DNA from: Kocuria sp. cx-455
Lineage (GTDB): Bacteria; Actinomycetota; Actinomycetes; Actinomycetales; Micrococcaceae
DNA: 64,000 bases
NCBI RefSeq assembly: GCF_014698015.1
Contig: NZ_JACXBS010000003.1
Span: forward strand, 124,001-188,000
Direction: 5' to 3'
A program made the translations under genes and the position numbers. Below are positions 55,752 through 63,784 of this stretch, one piece after another (position 1 is the first letter of the stretch; the number at the start of each line of letters is the position of its first letter). The notes below the pieces were generated by a model. The model saw only the letters and a program-made list of their open reading frames with translations. It ran no database searches and was not told the DNA's origin.

Positions 55752-57160
55752 ACAACGCCAAGTGCAACGATATCCCGGAAAGATCCACGGAGGTGGTCGT
55801 GGTAGGAGCCGGCATTGCCGGACTGACGGCTGCCGAACGACTCGTCGAGAGCGGCGTGGACGTGATCGTTCTGGAGGCCCGGGACCGAGTGGGAGGGCGG
55901 CTCGAAGGCGGGCGCTTCACCTCGGGGACGAGTATCGAACTTGGCGGCCAATGGGTCGGACCCACTCAGGACCAAGTGCTCGCACTAGCCGAACGGCTGG
56001 GGTTGGAGACCTTCACCGTGCACGATGAAGGCAGGTCTCTACTCTTCGCCGAGGGTGGACGTCACGAAAGCGACGATGACACGTTCGGCCTGCCGGGTGA
56101 GTCGGCGCGTGCGTTCCAACAACTGGTGGCGACAATCGACGCCACCGCCGCAACCATCGACCGGCAGTCCCCGGCAGACTCTCCCGGTGCAGCCCGTTTG
56201 GACCGGATGACGGCGGCTCAGTGGTTGGACGACAACTGTCAGGACCCCGTCGCCCGGAGATTCGCGGACACGTTGTTGGTGTCCATTTTCGCCGCGGAAT
56301 CAGACGAGTACTCGGCCCTTCACCTGTTGTTCTACCTGAGCTCCGGAGGCGGCCTGCACCGCATGATGATCACCATCGGTGGCGCCCAGGATTCCCGCGT
56401 CCGTGGTGGTACACACCAGCTGGCGCAACGCCTCGCGGAGTCCCTCGGTCACCGGGTGCTGCTGGACCGAGAGGTGCTTGAGATATCCGAGTGGAACACG
56501 CAGGAGAGTCCCACGGCACCGAACAGCCAGGTCACGGTCAGAACCACTGGTACTCGATACCGATGTGATCACGTGATCGTGGCGCTGCCACCGATCATGG
56601 CCGCGAGAATTGTCTATGCACCGCAGCTTCCCGCCAATCGGGACATTGCGCAGTCGCACATGAACCCCGGGAACGTCATCAAGTTCCAGGTCGAATATGA
56701 CACGCCGTTCTGGCGTGCTGCGGGCCTCAGCGGCACGGTACTCAGTCTCGACCACCACGTGTCCCTCGTGTACGACAACGGTGTTCCCGATTCCGAACGG
56801 GGCATTCTGGTGGCTTTCGTGGAGGGTCGCCATGCACGGGCATTCAACGATCTGCCCGAGCAACAGCGCGCTCAGCTCGTCGTGGCTGATCTGGAATCTT
56901 TCTTCGGGGAGATGGCCTCTCGACCCACCGAGGTGCTGCAGCGCAACTGGTCCGAGGAACCATTTACCCGGGGTTGCTACGGCGGACGATTCGGCACGGG
57001 ATTGTGGACCACCGTGGGGAAGCACCTCGCTCAACCACTGGGACGCATCTCCTGGGCGGGCGCGGAAACAGCATCGGTGTGGAACGGGTACATCGACGGC
57101 GCCATCAGATCCGGCCAGCGCGCGGCGGAGGAAGTGGTGCAGACTTCCGGGAAGCAATGA
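55748..57160 (+). CDS. puo: Flavin amine oxidase, putrescine oxidase type
   Basis: This 470-residue FAD enzyme of the monoamine oxidase family oxidises a primary amine to an aldehyde, ammonia and H2O2. The dinucleotide motif VVVVGAGIAGLTAAERL (Gly20, Gly22, Gly25) is followed by VLEARDRVGGR, and the C-terminal flavin contact is RISWAGAETASVWNGYIDGAIRSG. Putrescine oxidases from Kocuria rosea and Rhodococcus erythropolis have this length and layout. GGAGGA lies 4 nt before the GTG at 55748. The permease and TetR next door support polyamine catabolism, with putrescine giving 4-aminobutanal; tyramine-type substrates remain possible. Confidence 0.85.
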   Translation: MNNAKCNDIPERSTEVVVVGAGIAGLTAAERLVESGVDVIVLEARDRVGGRLEGGRFTSGTSIELGGQWVGPTQDQVLALAERLGLETFTVHDEGRSLLFAEGGRHESDDDTFGLPGESARAFQQLVATIDATAATIDRQSPADSPGAARLDRMTAAQWLDDNCQDPVARRFADTLLVSIFAAESDEYSALHLLFYLSSGGGLHRMMITIGGAQDSRVRGGTHQLAQRLAESLGHRVLLDREVLEISEWNTQESPTAPNSQVTVRTTGTRYRCDHVIVALPPIMAARIVYAPQLPANRDIAQSHMNPGNVIKFQVEYDTPFWRAAGLSGTVLSLDHHVSLVYDNGVPDSERGILVAFVEGRHARAFNDLPEQQRAQLVVADLESFFGEMASRPTEVLQRNWSEEPFTRGCYGGRFGTGLWTTVGKHLAQPLGRISWAGAETASVWNGYIDGAIRSGQRAAEEVVQTSGKQ

Positions 57161-57238
57161 ATGCGCGGATTACCCAGCTCCGACTCACTTCTCACTCCTA
57201 GTCTTGATCCCACATCAACCATTGAAAGGTAGGCGCAC

Positions 57239-57532
57239 ATGTCCGTCGTCAAGATCAACGCCATTGAAGTTCCCGAAGGGGCCGGGCCCGAGCTGGAGCA
57301 GCGCTTCGCCGCGCGTAAGCACTCGGTGGATTCCGAGCCGGGTTTCGAGGGCTTCCAGCTGCTGCGCCCGGTGGCGGGGGAGAACCGCTACTTCGTGGTG
57401 ACCACCTGGGCCACCGAGGAGGACTTCGTGGCCTGGCGCGACGGCAACGCGCGCGCGGCCCACGCCGGCCAGGGCAAGAAGCCCGTGGCATCGGGTGCGA
57501 GTTTGCTCGAGTTCGAGGTCGTCGACCTCTGA
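57239..57532 (+). CDS. mhuD: MhuD-type heme-degrading monooxygenase
   Basis: This 97-residue dimeric ferredoxin-fold enzyme degrades heme and releases iron. Residues essential in M. tuberculosis MhuD are all in place: Asn7 (MSVVKINAIEV), Trp66 (FVAWRDG) and the heme ligand His75 (AAHAG). The remainder (GPELEQRF, PGFEGFQLLRPV, ENRYFVVTTW, PVASGASLLEFEVV) follows the MhuD sequence I remember almost throughout, more closely than IsdG. MhuD makes mycobilins without releasing CO. AAAGGTAGG precedes the ATG at 57239, with a TAGTCT -10 candidate near 57200. The next gene follows after 30 bp. Confidence 0.93.
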   Translation: MSVVKINAIEVPEGAGPELEQRFAARKHSVDSEPGFEGFQLLRPVAGENRYFVVTTWATEEDFVAWRDGNARAAHAGQGKKPVASGASLLEFEVVDL

Positions 57533-57562
57533 GCAATGAACCGACCGATAAGGAGTTTCACC

Positions 57563-58201
57563 ATGACTGACACCATTGCCGGCATCTCCGTTCCCGACAC
57601 CAAACTGACCCGCGAGATCACCGAGTACATCCGTGACACCGAGGACGACCTGCTCTACCACCACTCCCGTCGTGTGTTCTTCTTCGGCGCCTTCCAGGGC
57701 CGGGTGCGCAACCAGTCCGTGGATCACGAGTTGCTCTACGCGGGCGCCATGTTCCATGACATGGGACTGACCGAAGGGTACATGGACTCCACGCTGCGCT
57801 TCGAGGTGGATGGTGCGAATGCGGCCAACGAATTCCTGCTGGACCACGGCACCTCCGCGCAGCGCGCCCACGACGCATGGCTGGCCATTGCCCTGCACAC
57901 CACCCCGGGCGTTCCCGAGTTCTTGTCCCCGGAGATCGCGCTGGTCAGCGCGGGTGTCGAGACCGACGTGCTCGGCATGCACCTGGAAGACCTCAGCGCC
58001 GAGCAGCGGGATGCCGTGGTGAAGGCCCACCCGCGCCCGGACTTCAAGAACCGGATCCTCAATGCCTTCAACGACGGCAACGTGCACCGCCCGCACTCCA
58101 CGTTCGGCAACATGAACGCGGATGTTCTGGAGCACTTCGATCCAGACTTCAAGCGCGACAATTTCGTGGAGATCATCAAGACCAATCCCTGGAGCGAGTA
58201 A
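57563..58201 (+). CDS. HD-domain metal-dependent hydrolase, cyanamide-hydratase-like
   Basis: This 212-residue HD-superfamily protein has the metal-binding histidines in LLYHHSRRVFFFGAF (helix 1), the His-Asp doublet in AGAMFHDMGLTEGY and a later histidine in ALHTTPGVPEF. This layout is that of cyanamide hydratases and related small-molecule HD hydrolases rather than nucleotide phosphohydrolases. AAGGAG lies 8 nt before the ATG at 57563, and the 30-bp gap from mhuD argues for an operon. The substrate is unknown; the neighbour raises the possibility of a role in heme or nitrogen compound metabolism. Confidence 0.82.
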   Translation: MTDTIAGISVPDTKLTREITEYIRDTEDDLLYHHSRRVFFFGAFQGRVRNQSVDHELLYAGAMFHDMGLTEGYMDSTLRFEVDGANAANEFLLDHGTSAQRAHDAWLAIALHTTPGVPEFLSPEIALVSAGVETDVLGMHLEDLSAEQRDAVVKAHPRPDFKNRILNAFNDGNVHRPHSTFGNMNADVLEHFDPDFKRDNFVEIIKTNPWSE

Positions 58202-58247
58202 CCCCCAGGAGCATCCCCATTGATGCTGTCTCGATGAGGCCGCAGGA

Positions 58248-60089
58248 TCACTCCAGCGCCTCACCCAACTCCAGCCACCGCATCTCCAGCTCGTCCATCT
58301 GCTCCTGCAGCTCGGATTTCTGCGCGGCCAGCGTGCCCAGTCCCTCGAAGTCGGAGGGATCCGCGGCCGCCATGGTCTCGTCCAGGGCCGCAGCTTCTTT
58401 GGTGAGCTTCTGCAGCTTGCGTTCGACGGCGCCGAGTTCCTTCTGGGCCGCCCGCGCCTCGGCGCCGGAAAGCGTGGGCTCGGAAGCCGAGGCCGCGGCG
58501 TCGTCGGACCCGGACGAGGAGCCAGCCGCCAACGGGTTGGAGGCACCGGCGGACCCCGCAGCCGACCCGGAGGATGAGGAGGCCGAGAGCTTCAGGTACT
58601 CCTCGACCCCGCCGGGCAGGTGACGGAACTGGCCGTTGATCACCGCGTACTGCTGATCGGTCACGCGCTCCAGGAGGTAGCGGTCGTGGGAGACGACCAG
58701 CAGGGTGCCGGGCCAGGTGTCCAGCAGGTCTTCCATGGCCGCGAGCATGTCCGTGTCGAGGTCGTTGGAGGGTTCGTCCAGGATCAGCACATTGGGCTCA
58801 TCCAAGAGGATCATCAGCAACTGCAGCCGGCGCTTTTGACCACCCGAGAGGTCCTTGACGGGCGTCTTGAGCTGCGCGGACGTGAACCCCAGGCGTTCGA
58901 GCAACTGGGTGGGACTCATTTCCTTGCCCTCGGTCACATAGCTGGTTTTCTTGCTCGCCACCACGTCCGAAACGCGGTCATTGGCGACGTCATCGAGCTC
59001 CGCCAACTGCTGCGTGAGCGTGGAGATCTTCACGGTTTTACCCCGCTTGACCCGCCCGGAGGTGGGGGAGACAGCACCCGTGACCAGGCCCAACAAGGTG
59101 GACTTACCAGCGCCGTTGACACCCAGAATGCCCGTGCGCTCACCGGGGGCAATCAGCCACGTGACGTCCTTGAGGACATGGGTGGTGGCGTTGCCACCCT
59201 CGAAGGACACCGAGACGTCCTCGATGTCCACCACGTCCTTGCCCAGCCGGGACACGGCCATGCGCGAAAGGGAAACCGAATCGCGTGGCGGGGGTACATC
59301 GGAAATCAATTGGTTGGCGGCGTCGATGCGGAATTTGGGTTTGGAGGTGCGGGCGGGCGCGCCGCGGCGCAGCCACGCGAGTTCCTTGCGCATCAGGTTC
59401 TGGCGCTTCTGCTCGATCACGGCGTTCTGCCGGTCGCGCTCCACGCGCTGGAGCACGTAGGCCGCGTAACCGCCCTCGAACGGCTCGACCTTGCGGTCGT
59501 GGACCTCCCACGTGTCCGTGCACACGGCGTCCAGGAACCAGCGGTCGTGGGTGACAACCACCAGCGCACCCGAATTCTTGGACCAGCGGTTGTTCAAATG
59601 CTGGGCTAGCCACGTGATGCCATCCACGTCCAAGTGGTTGGTGGGCTCGTCCAGGAAGATCACGTCCCAGTCCTGGGCCAGCAGACCGGCCAGGGCCACG
59701 CGGCGTCGTTGCCCGCCGGAGAGCTCGCTGATGTCGGTGTCCCAGTCCACGTCCGAGACCAGACCGGAGATCACGTCGCGCACCTTGGCGTCCGAGGCCC
59801 AGACATGGTCGGGGACATCGCCGACGACGGCGTGGCCCACCGTCTGATTCGGGTCCAGGGTGTCCGCCTGATCCAGCATGCCCACGGTGGTGCCCGAGCG
59901 CACGGTGACTCGTCCGCCGTCGGGATCGATGCGGCCGGCGAGCAACCGCATGAGCGTGGATTTACCGTCACCGTTGCGACCGACAATCCCGATCCGGTCG
60001 CCCTGGTCGATACCTATCGAGACCGCATCGAAAACAGTCTTGGTCGGATACTCGAGGTGCAGATTCTCTCCGCCAATCAGATGTGCCAC
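58248..60089 (-). CDS. ABC-F family ATPase (Uup/EttA-like translation factor)
   Basis: This 613-residue soluble protein has two ABC domains and no membrane part. Domain 1: Walker A GIVGRNGDGKST, signature LSGGQRRRVALAG, Walker B VIFLDEPTNHLD. Domain 2: GILGVNGAGKST, LSGGQKRRLQL, VLILDEPSNDLD. A serine-rich linker and a C-terminal coiled coil (from about residue 545) follow, as in Uup. ABC-F proteins act on ribosomes or confer antibiotic resistance. The GTG at 60089 is preceded by TATCCT with a 7-nt gap, so it is probably leaderless; the longer open frame runs into the divergent gene. Confidence 0.92.
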   Translation of the reverse strand: MAHLIGGENLHLEYPTKTVFDAVSIGIDQGDRIGIVGRNGDGKSTLMRLLAGRIDPDGGRVTVRSGTTVGMLDQADTLDPNQTVGHAVVGDVPDHVWASDAKVRDVISGLVSDVDWDTDISELSGGQRRRVALAGLLAQDWDVIFLDEPTNHLDVDGITWLAQHLNNRWSKNSGALVVVTHDRWFLDAVCTDTWEVHDRKVEPFEGGYAAYVLQRVERDRQNAVIEQKRQNLMRKELAWLRRGAPARTSKPKFRIDAANQLISDVPPPRDSVSLSRMAVSRLGKDVVDIEDVSVSFEGGNATTHVLKDVTWLIAPGERTGILGVNGAGKSTLLGLVTGAVSPTSGRVKRGKTVKISTLTQQLAELDDVANDRVSDVVASKKTSYVTEGKEMSPTQLLERLGFTSAQLKTPVKDLSGGQKRRLQLLMILLDEPNVLILDEPSNDLDTDMLAAMEDLLDTWPGTLLVVSHDRYLLERVTDQQYAVINGQFRHLPGGVEEYLKLSASSSSGSAAGSAGASNPLAAGSSSGSDDAAASASEPTLSGAEARAAQKELGAVERKLQKLTKEAAALDETMAAADPSDFEGLGTLAAQKSELQEQMDELEMRWLELGEALE

Positions 60090-60156
60090 GCAGGCCAGGA
60101 TACAAGCGTGGGGGTCATCCGGGAGAAGTGTCAGAAACGCGTGGGAGAATTGGCCC

Positions 60157-60897
60157 ATGCAAGAAACAAACGTCACCGCCCCCGTCGCAGGGACGGTTCT
60201 GGACACACCGCAGGATCTGGCGAGTGCCGTGCAGCTCGTGAGCGAGCACCCGGGGGCCGTGGAGATCACGCTGGGCGCGGACCGCCCGGTGGGCCTTCAC
60301 CTGGGCACGGTCGTGCGGCGTCAGGCGGGGGATCAGCTGCGCAAGGCCGGCGCGGACCCGTTGATCCTGCGCGCGCCGATCTCCGTGGATGAGGACATCC
60401 CGGACGAGGGTGTGATTGCCGACTCCGACGCCGCCCTGGTGCTGTGCCACGGCGTGGGGGCCCGGGCACTCGTGCTCGCCCTGGGCGGGATCACCCACCG
60501 GGGCAGGCAGCGACAACGGCTTTATTCAATGGTGGCCGCGCTCGCGGAAGCGGCATCGGCGCAGGACGTTCGGCTGCTCGTGCAGAACCACACCGCAGTC
60601 GATGAAGTTCTCATGCTCCTGGTGCTCCTGGACCGTGAATTCGACCAGAACACCCTGGACGTCACCGAACCCGAGGTCGCTTCACTCGCGTGGGACGTAG
60701 CCCGTTCCCGCGACGCGGGGCAATCGGATGCGGATGCTTGGGGGTTCGTCCGGCGTGCGGCGAAACGCGCTCCGGTACTGGTGCGCGGACTGGGACCGGG
60801 GGAGACGCGGCGCCTTGGGCAATCTCTTCCCGGGTTCGACGAGGCCATGGCCAACGGGCGCGTAGTTACAGTGGAACACCGCGGGGGAGCGCGCTGA
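60157..60897 (+). CDS. Conserved-looking soluble protein of unknown function
   Basis: This 246-residue protein has no signal or membrane segment. The first half is beta/alpha patterned (DLASAVQLVSEHPGAVEITLGADRPVGLHLGTVVRRQAGDQL), with ADSDAALVLCHGVGARALVLALGGI, and a helical middle follows. I recognise no catalytic motif. The ATG at 60157 has GGGAG about 9 nt upstream and also GAGAAT 6 nt before it. It sits between the ABC-F gene and tRNA-Gln in an otherwise conserved housekeeping block. Confidence 0.68.
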   Translation: MQETNVTAPVAGTVLDTPQDLASAVQLVSEHPGAVEITLGADRPVGLHLGTVVRRQAGDQLRKAGADPLILRAPISVDEDIPDEGVIADSDAALVLCHGVGARALVLALGGITHRGRQRQRLYSMVAALAEAASAQDVRLLVQNHTAVDEVLMLLVLLDREFDQNTLDVTEPEVASLAWDVARSRDAGQSDADAWGFVRRAAKRAPVLVRGLGPGETRRLGQSLPGFDEAMANGRVVTVEHRGGAR

Positions 60898-60927
60898 GGA
60901 GGGGCCGAGAAATGTTATGGTAATTTT

Positions 60928-60950
60928 CCGTGCATCCGTGTGATGCACGG
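60928..60950 (+). terminator. Intrinsic terminator before tRNA-Gln
   Basis: CCGTGCATC (60928-60936) pairs perfectly with GATGCACGG (60942-60950) around a 5-nt loop and is followed by TTGTGTTGT. It ends the upstream gene and lies 27 bp before the tRNA. Confidence 0.75.
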
Positions 60951-60977
60951 TTGTGTTGTCACGGCAGTGGCGACCTT

Positions 60978-61049
60978 TCCGCCATGGTGTAATCGGCAGC
61001 ACACCGGCCTTTGGAGCCGTGAGTCTAGGTTCGAGTCCTAGTGGCGGAA
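60978..61049 (+). tRNA. tRNA-Gln (anticodon TTG)
   Basis: The acceptor arms TCCGCCA (60978-60984) and TGGCGGA (61042-61048) pair over 7 bp. The anticodon loop CTTTGGA gives TTG, decoding CAA and probably CAG. The T arm contains GTTCGAGTC. The 3' CCA is not encoded. The position just upstream of glmU is common in actinobacteria. Confidence 0.95.
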
Positions 61050-61114
61050 CGCACGAACCACCCAGGTGCAGATGGGTTCCCCCACCTGACGAGCAACCAC
61101 GAGGAGTTAGCTCA

Positions 61115-62617
61115 GTGAGCATCGTCGATACCGCTGCCGATCACAGCGCCGCGACCGGCGGGTCCGGCCCCGCAGCAATCATCGTCCTGGCCGCAGGCAA
61201 GGGCACCCGCATGAAGTCCAAGACCCCCAAAATCCTGCATGAGATCGGGGGTCGTTCCATGGTCGGGCACGCCCTCAAGGTCGCGCGGGAAGTGCATCCT
61301 GAACAGCTGGTGGCCGTCATCCGCCACCAGCGGGATCTGGTCGAGGGGCACATCAACTCCCTGGACGCGGACGTGTTGATCGCGGACCAGTCCGACGTCC
61401 CCGGCACCGGCAGTGCCGTGGATGCGGGTTTGGGCGTCCTGGATCGGGAAACTCCCGTGGCCGGCACCGTGGTCGTGACCTACGGTGACGTCCCGCTGCT
61501 CACGGCGGACACCCTGCGGGGCTTCGTGGCCCACCACCGAGACCACGGCAACTCCGTGACCGTGCTGACCGCTGATCACCCCGCCCCGGGCAAGTACGGT
61601 CGCATCCTGCGTGATGAGAACGGTCAGCTCGCGGAGATTAAAGAATTCAAGGACGCCACAGAGCAAGAGCGTGCGGTGGTGGAGGTCAACTCCGGGATCT
61701 TCGCTTTCGACGCCGCCGTGCTGCGCGATTCCCTGGCCCGGGTGGACACCGACAACGCCCAGGCCGAGAAGTACCTCACCGACGTCCCCAAGCTCGCTCG
61801 CGCCGCGGGCCACCGCGTGGACGCCCTCAAGATGGCGGACTACATGGAACTGGAGGGCGCCAACGACCGCGAGCAGCTCTCCGAGCTGGGCGCCTACCTG
61901 AACCAGCGCACCCTCAAAATGCACATGGCCAACGGCGTGACCGTGGTGGATCCGCGCAGCACGTGGATCGATGACACCGTGGAGATCGAGCAGGACGTCA
62001 CCATCCTGCCCGGCACCCAGCTGCACGGCACCACGCGGATCGCGGAGGACGCCGTCGTCGGCCCGGATACCACCCTCACCAACGTGACCGTGGGCAACGG
62101 CGCAACCGTGATCCGCACCCACGGCAGCGATGCCGAGCTGGGGGCGGGTGCCACCGTGGGGCCGTTCGCATATCTGCGCCCGGGCACCGTGCTGGGCCCC
62201 AAGGGCAAGATCGGCACGTTCGTGGAAACCAAGAACTCGACCATTGGCGAGGGCTCCAAGATCCCGCATCTGTCCTACGTGGGCGACGCCACCATTGGTG
62301 AGCACTCCAACATCGGTGCCGCCTCGGTCTTCGTCAACTACGACGGCGTGAGCAAGCACCGCACCGTGGTGGGCAACCACGTGCGAATGGGCTCGGACAA
62401 CATGTACGTCGCGCCCGTGAGCATTGGCGACGGCGCATACTCCGGTGCCGGTACCACCGTCCGCAAAGATGTTCCCGCCGGTGCGCTCGCCCTCACCGAG
62501 GGCAACCAGGTCATCGTGGAAGGGTGGGTGCTCAAGCACCGCCCCGGAACCGATGCGGCCCGGGCCGCGGAAGCATCCAACGGCTCCCAAGATTCTGACC
62601 ACGGATCTCAGGCCTAA
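61115..62617 (+). CDS. glmU: Bifunctional UDP-N-acetylglucosamine pyrophosphorylase / glucosamine-1-phosphate N-acetyltransferase
   Basis: GlmU carries out the last two steps to UDP-GlcNAc, the precursor of peptidoglycan and mycothiol. The N-terminal uridyltransferase has IVLAAGKGTRMKSKTPK near residue 20 and VTYGDVPLL with its metal-binding aspartate. The C-terminal left-handed beta helix (about residues 265-470) shows hexapeptide repeats and the active-site region SYVGDATIGEHSNIGAASVFVNYDG. The GTG at 61115 has GAGGAG 9 nt upstream. prs follows at 59 bp, as in most actinobacteria. Confidence 0.96.
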   Translation: MSIVDTAADHSAATGGSGPAAIIVLAAGKGTRMKSKTPKILHEIGGRSMVGHALKVAREVHPEQLVAVIRHQRDLVEGHINSLDADVLIADQSDVPGTGSAVDAGLGVLDRETPVAGTVVVTYGDVPLLTADTLRGFVAHHRDHGNSVTVLTADHPAPGKYGRILRDENGQLAEIKEFKDATEQERAVVEVNSGIFAFDAAVLRDSLARVDTDNAQAEKYLTDVPKLARAAGHRVDALKMADYMELEGANDREQLSELGAYLNQRTLKMHMANGVTVVDPRSTWIDDTVEIEQDVTILPGTQLHGTTRIAEDAVVGPDTTLTNVTVGNGATVIRTHGSDAELGAGATVGPFAYLRPGTVLGPKGKIGTFVETKNSTIGEGSKIPHLSYVGDATIGEHSNIGAASVFVNYDGVSKHRTVVGNHVRMGSDNMYVAPVSIGDGAYSGAGTTVRKDVPAGALALTEGNQVIVEGWVLKHRPGTDAARAAEASNGSQDSDHGSQA

Positions 62618-62676
62618 CGGGTCGGGGCAGACGCGGCCAGCGCTCCATCAAGGCATTTCGAGGAAAGCGAGTTCAC

Positions 62677-63657
62677 ATGACCGGAATTACGAATGCGGGG
62701 TCGAACCGCATGGTTCTGCTCTCGGGTCGTGCTCATCCGCAGCTGGCGCAGGACATCGCACGCGAGTTGGGAACCGAACTGGTCCCCACCGACGCGTACG
62801 ACTTCGCCAATGGTGAGACGTACGTGCGATTCGGCGAATCGGTGCGTGGTGCTGACGCGTTCCTCATCCAGGCGCACCCGGCGCCCATCAACCAGTGGAT
62901 CATGGAACAGCTGATCATGCTGGACTCGCTCAAGCGGGCCTCGGCCAAATCCATCACCGTGGTCAGCCCATTCTACCCCTACGCCCGCCAGGACAAGAAG
63001 CACCGCGGTCGTGAACCCATCTCCGCACGCTTGCTCTCGGACCTGTACAAGACCGCCGGTGCCGACCGTTTGATGTCCGTGGATTTGCACACCGCGCAGA
63101 TCCAGGGCTTTTTCGACGGTCCGGTGGACCACCTCATGGCCATCCCGTTGCTGAGCGACTACGTGCGCTCCGTGGTGGACGAGTCCAACGTGACCGTGGT
63201 GTCTCCGGACACCGGTCGGGTACGCGTGGCCGAGCAGTGGGCTGAGCGTCTGGGCGGTGCACCGTTGGCGTTCGTGCACAAGACGCGTGACATCAGCGTT
63301 CCCAACCAGGCCGAGTCAAAGCAGGTCGTGGGTAACATCAAGGGCCGCACCTGCGTGCTCATCGACGACATGATTGACACCGGCGGAACCATTTCCGGTG
63401 CCGTGAAGGTTCTGCGGGACAGCGGAGCCAAGGATGTCATCATTGCGGCCACTCACGCGGTGTTCTCGGATCCCGCCGTGGAACGCCTGGCCAACTGCGG
63501 TGCCATGAAGGTTGTCGTCACAGACACCCTTCCGGTCCCGGAGGAGCACCAGTTCGAGAACCTCGAGGTCATCTCCATTGCACCGCTGATCGCGCGTGCC
63601 ATCCAGGAGGTCTTCGAGGACGGTTCGGTCACCAGCCTGTTCAACGGCCGTTCCTGA
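62677..63657 (+). CDS. prs: Ribose-phosphate pyrophosphokinase (PRPP synthetase)
   Basis: Prs makes PRPP from ribose 5-phosphate and ATP for purine (including purKE), pyrimidine, histidine and tryptophan synthesis, and in actinobacteria also for decaprenyl-phosphoribose. The 326-residue sequence has NGETYVRFGESVRGADAFLIQ, the flexible loop PYARQDKKHRGREPISARL with catalytic residues, and the PRPP loop VLIDDMIDTGGTI near residues 229-241. The ATG at 62677 has AGGAAAG 9 nt upstream. A strong terminator follows. Confidence 0.97.
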   Translation: MTGITNAGSNRMVLLSGRAHPQLAQDIARELGTELVPTDAYDFANGETYVRFGESVRGADAFLIQAHPAPINQWIMEQLIMLDSLKRASAKSITVVSPFYPYARQDKKHRGREPISARLLSDLYKTAGADRLMSVDLHTAQIQGFFDGPVDHLMAIPLLSDYVRSVVDESNVTVVSPDTGRVRVAEQWAERLGGAPLAFVHKTRDISVPNQAESKQVVGNIKGRTCVLIDDMIDTGGTISGAVKVLRDSGAKDVIIAATHAVFSDPAVERLANCGAMKVVVTDTLPVPEEHQFENLEVISIAPLIARAIQEVFEDGSVTSLFNGRS

Positions 63658-63672
63658 TACCCAGCACCAACG

Positions 63673-63712
63673 ACAACGCGGTGGGCCACGTTCCAGTGGC
63701 CCACCGCGTTGT
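63673..63712. terminator. Bidirectional terminator between prs and the LGFP-repeat gene
   Basis: ACAACGCGGTGGGCCAC (63673-63689) pairs perfectly over 17 bp with GTGGCCCACCGCGTTGT (63696-63712) around a 6-nt loop, with a short T run on the plus side. It separates two convergent genes. Confidence 0.82.
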
Positions 63713-63784
63713 TTCAGCTCGGGGTGCTGTTGCCCCGGCGCCGATGACCGTCGCACCGGCGGGCACCGGCGCGACGGTCGAGCA

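Noticed and set aside
59878..60156. Upstream extension of the 60157-60897 gene
   Set aside because: It lies antisense within the ABC-F coding region; the ATG at 60157 with GGGAG upstream is sufficient.
61112..62602. 496-codon open frame antisense to glmU
   Set aside because: It is the complement of glmU, with shadow-type composition and no recognisable domain.
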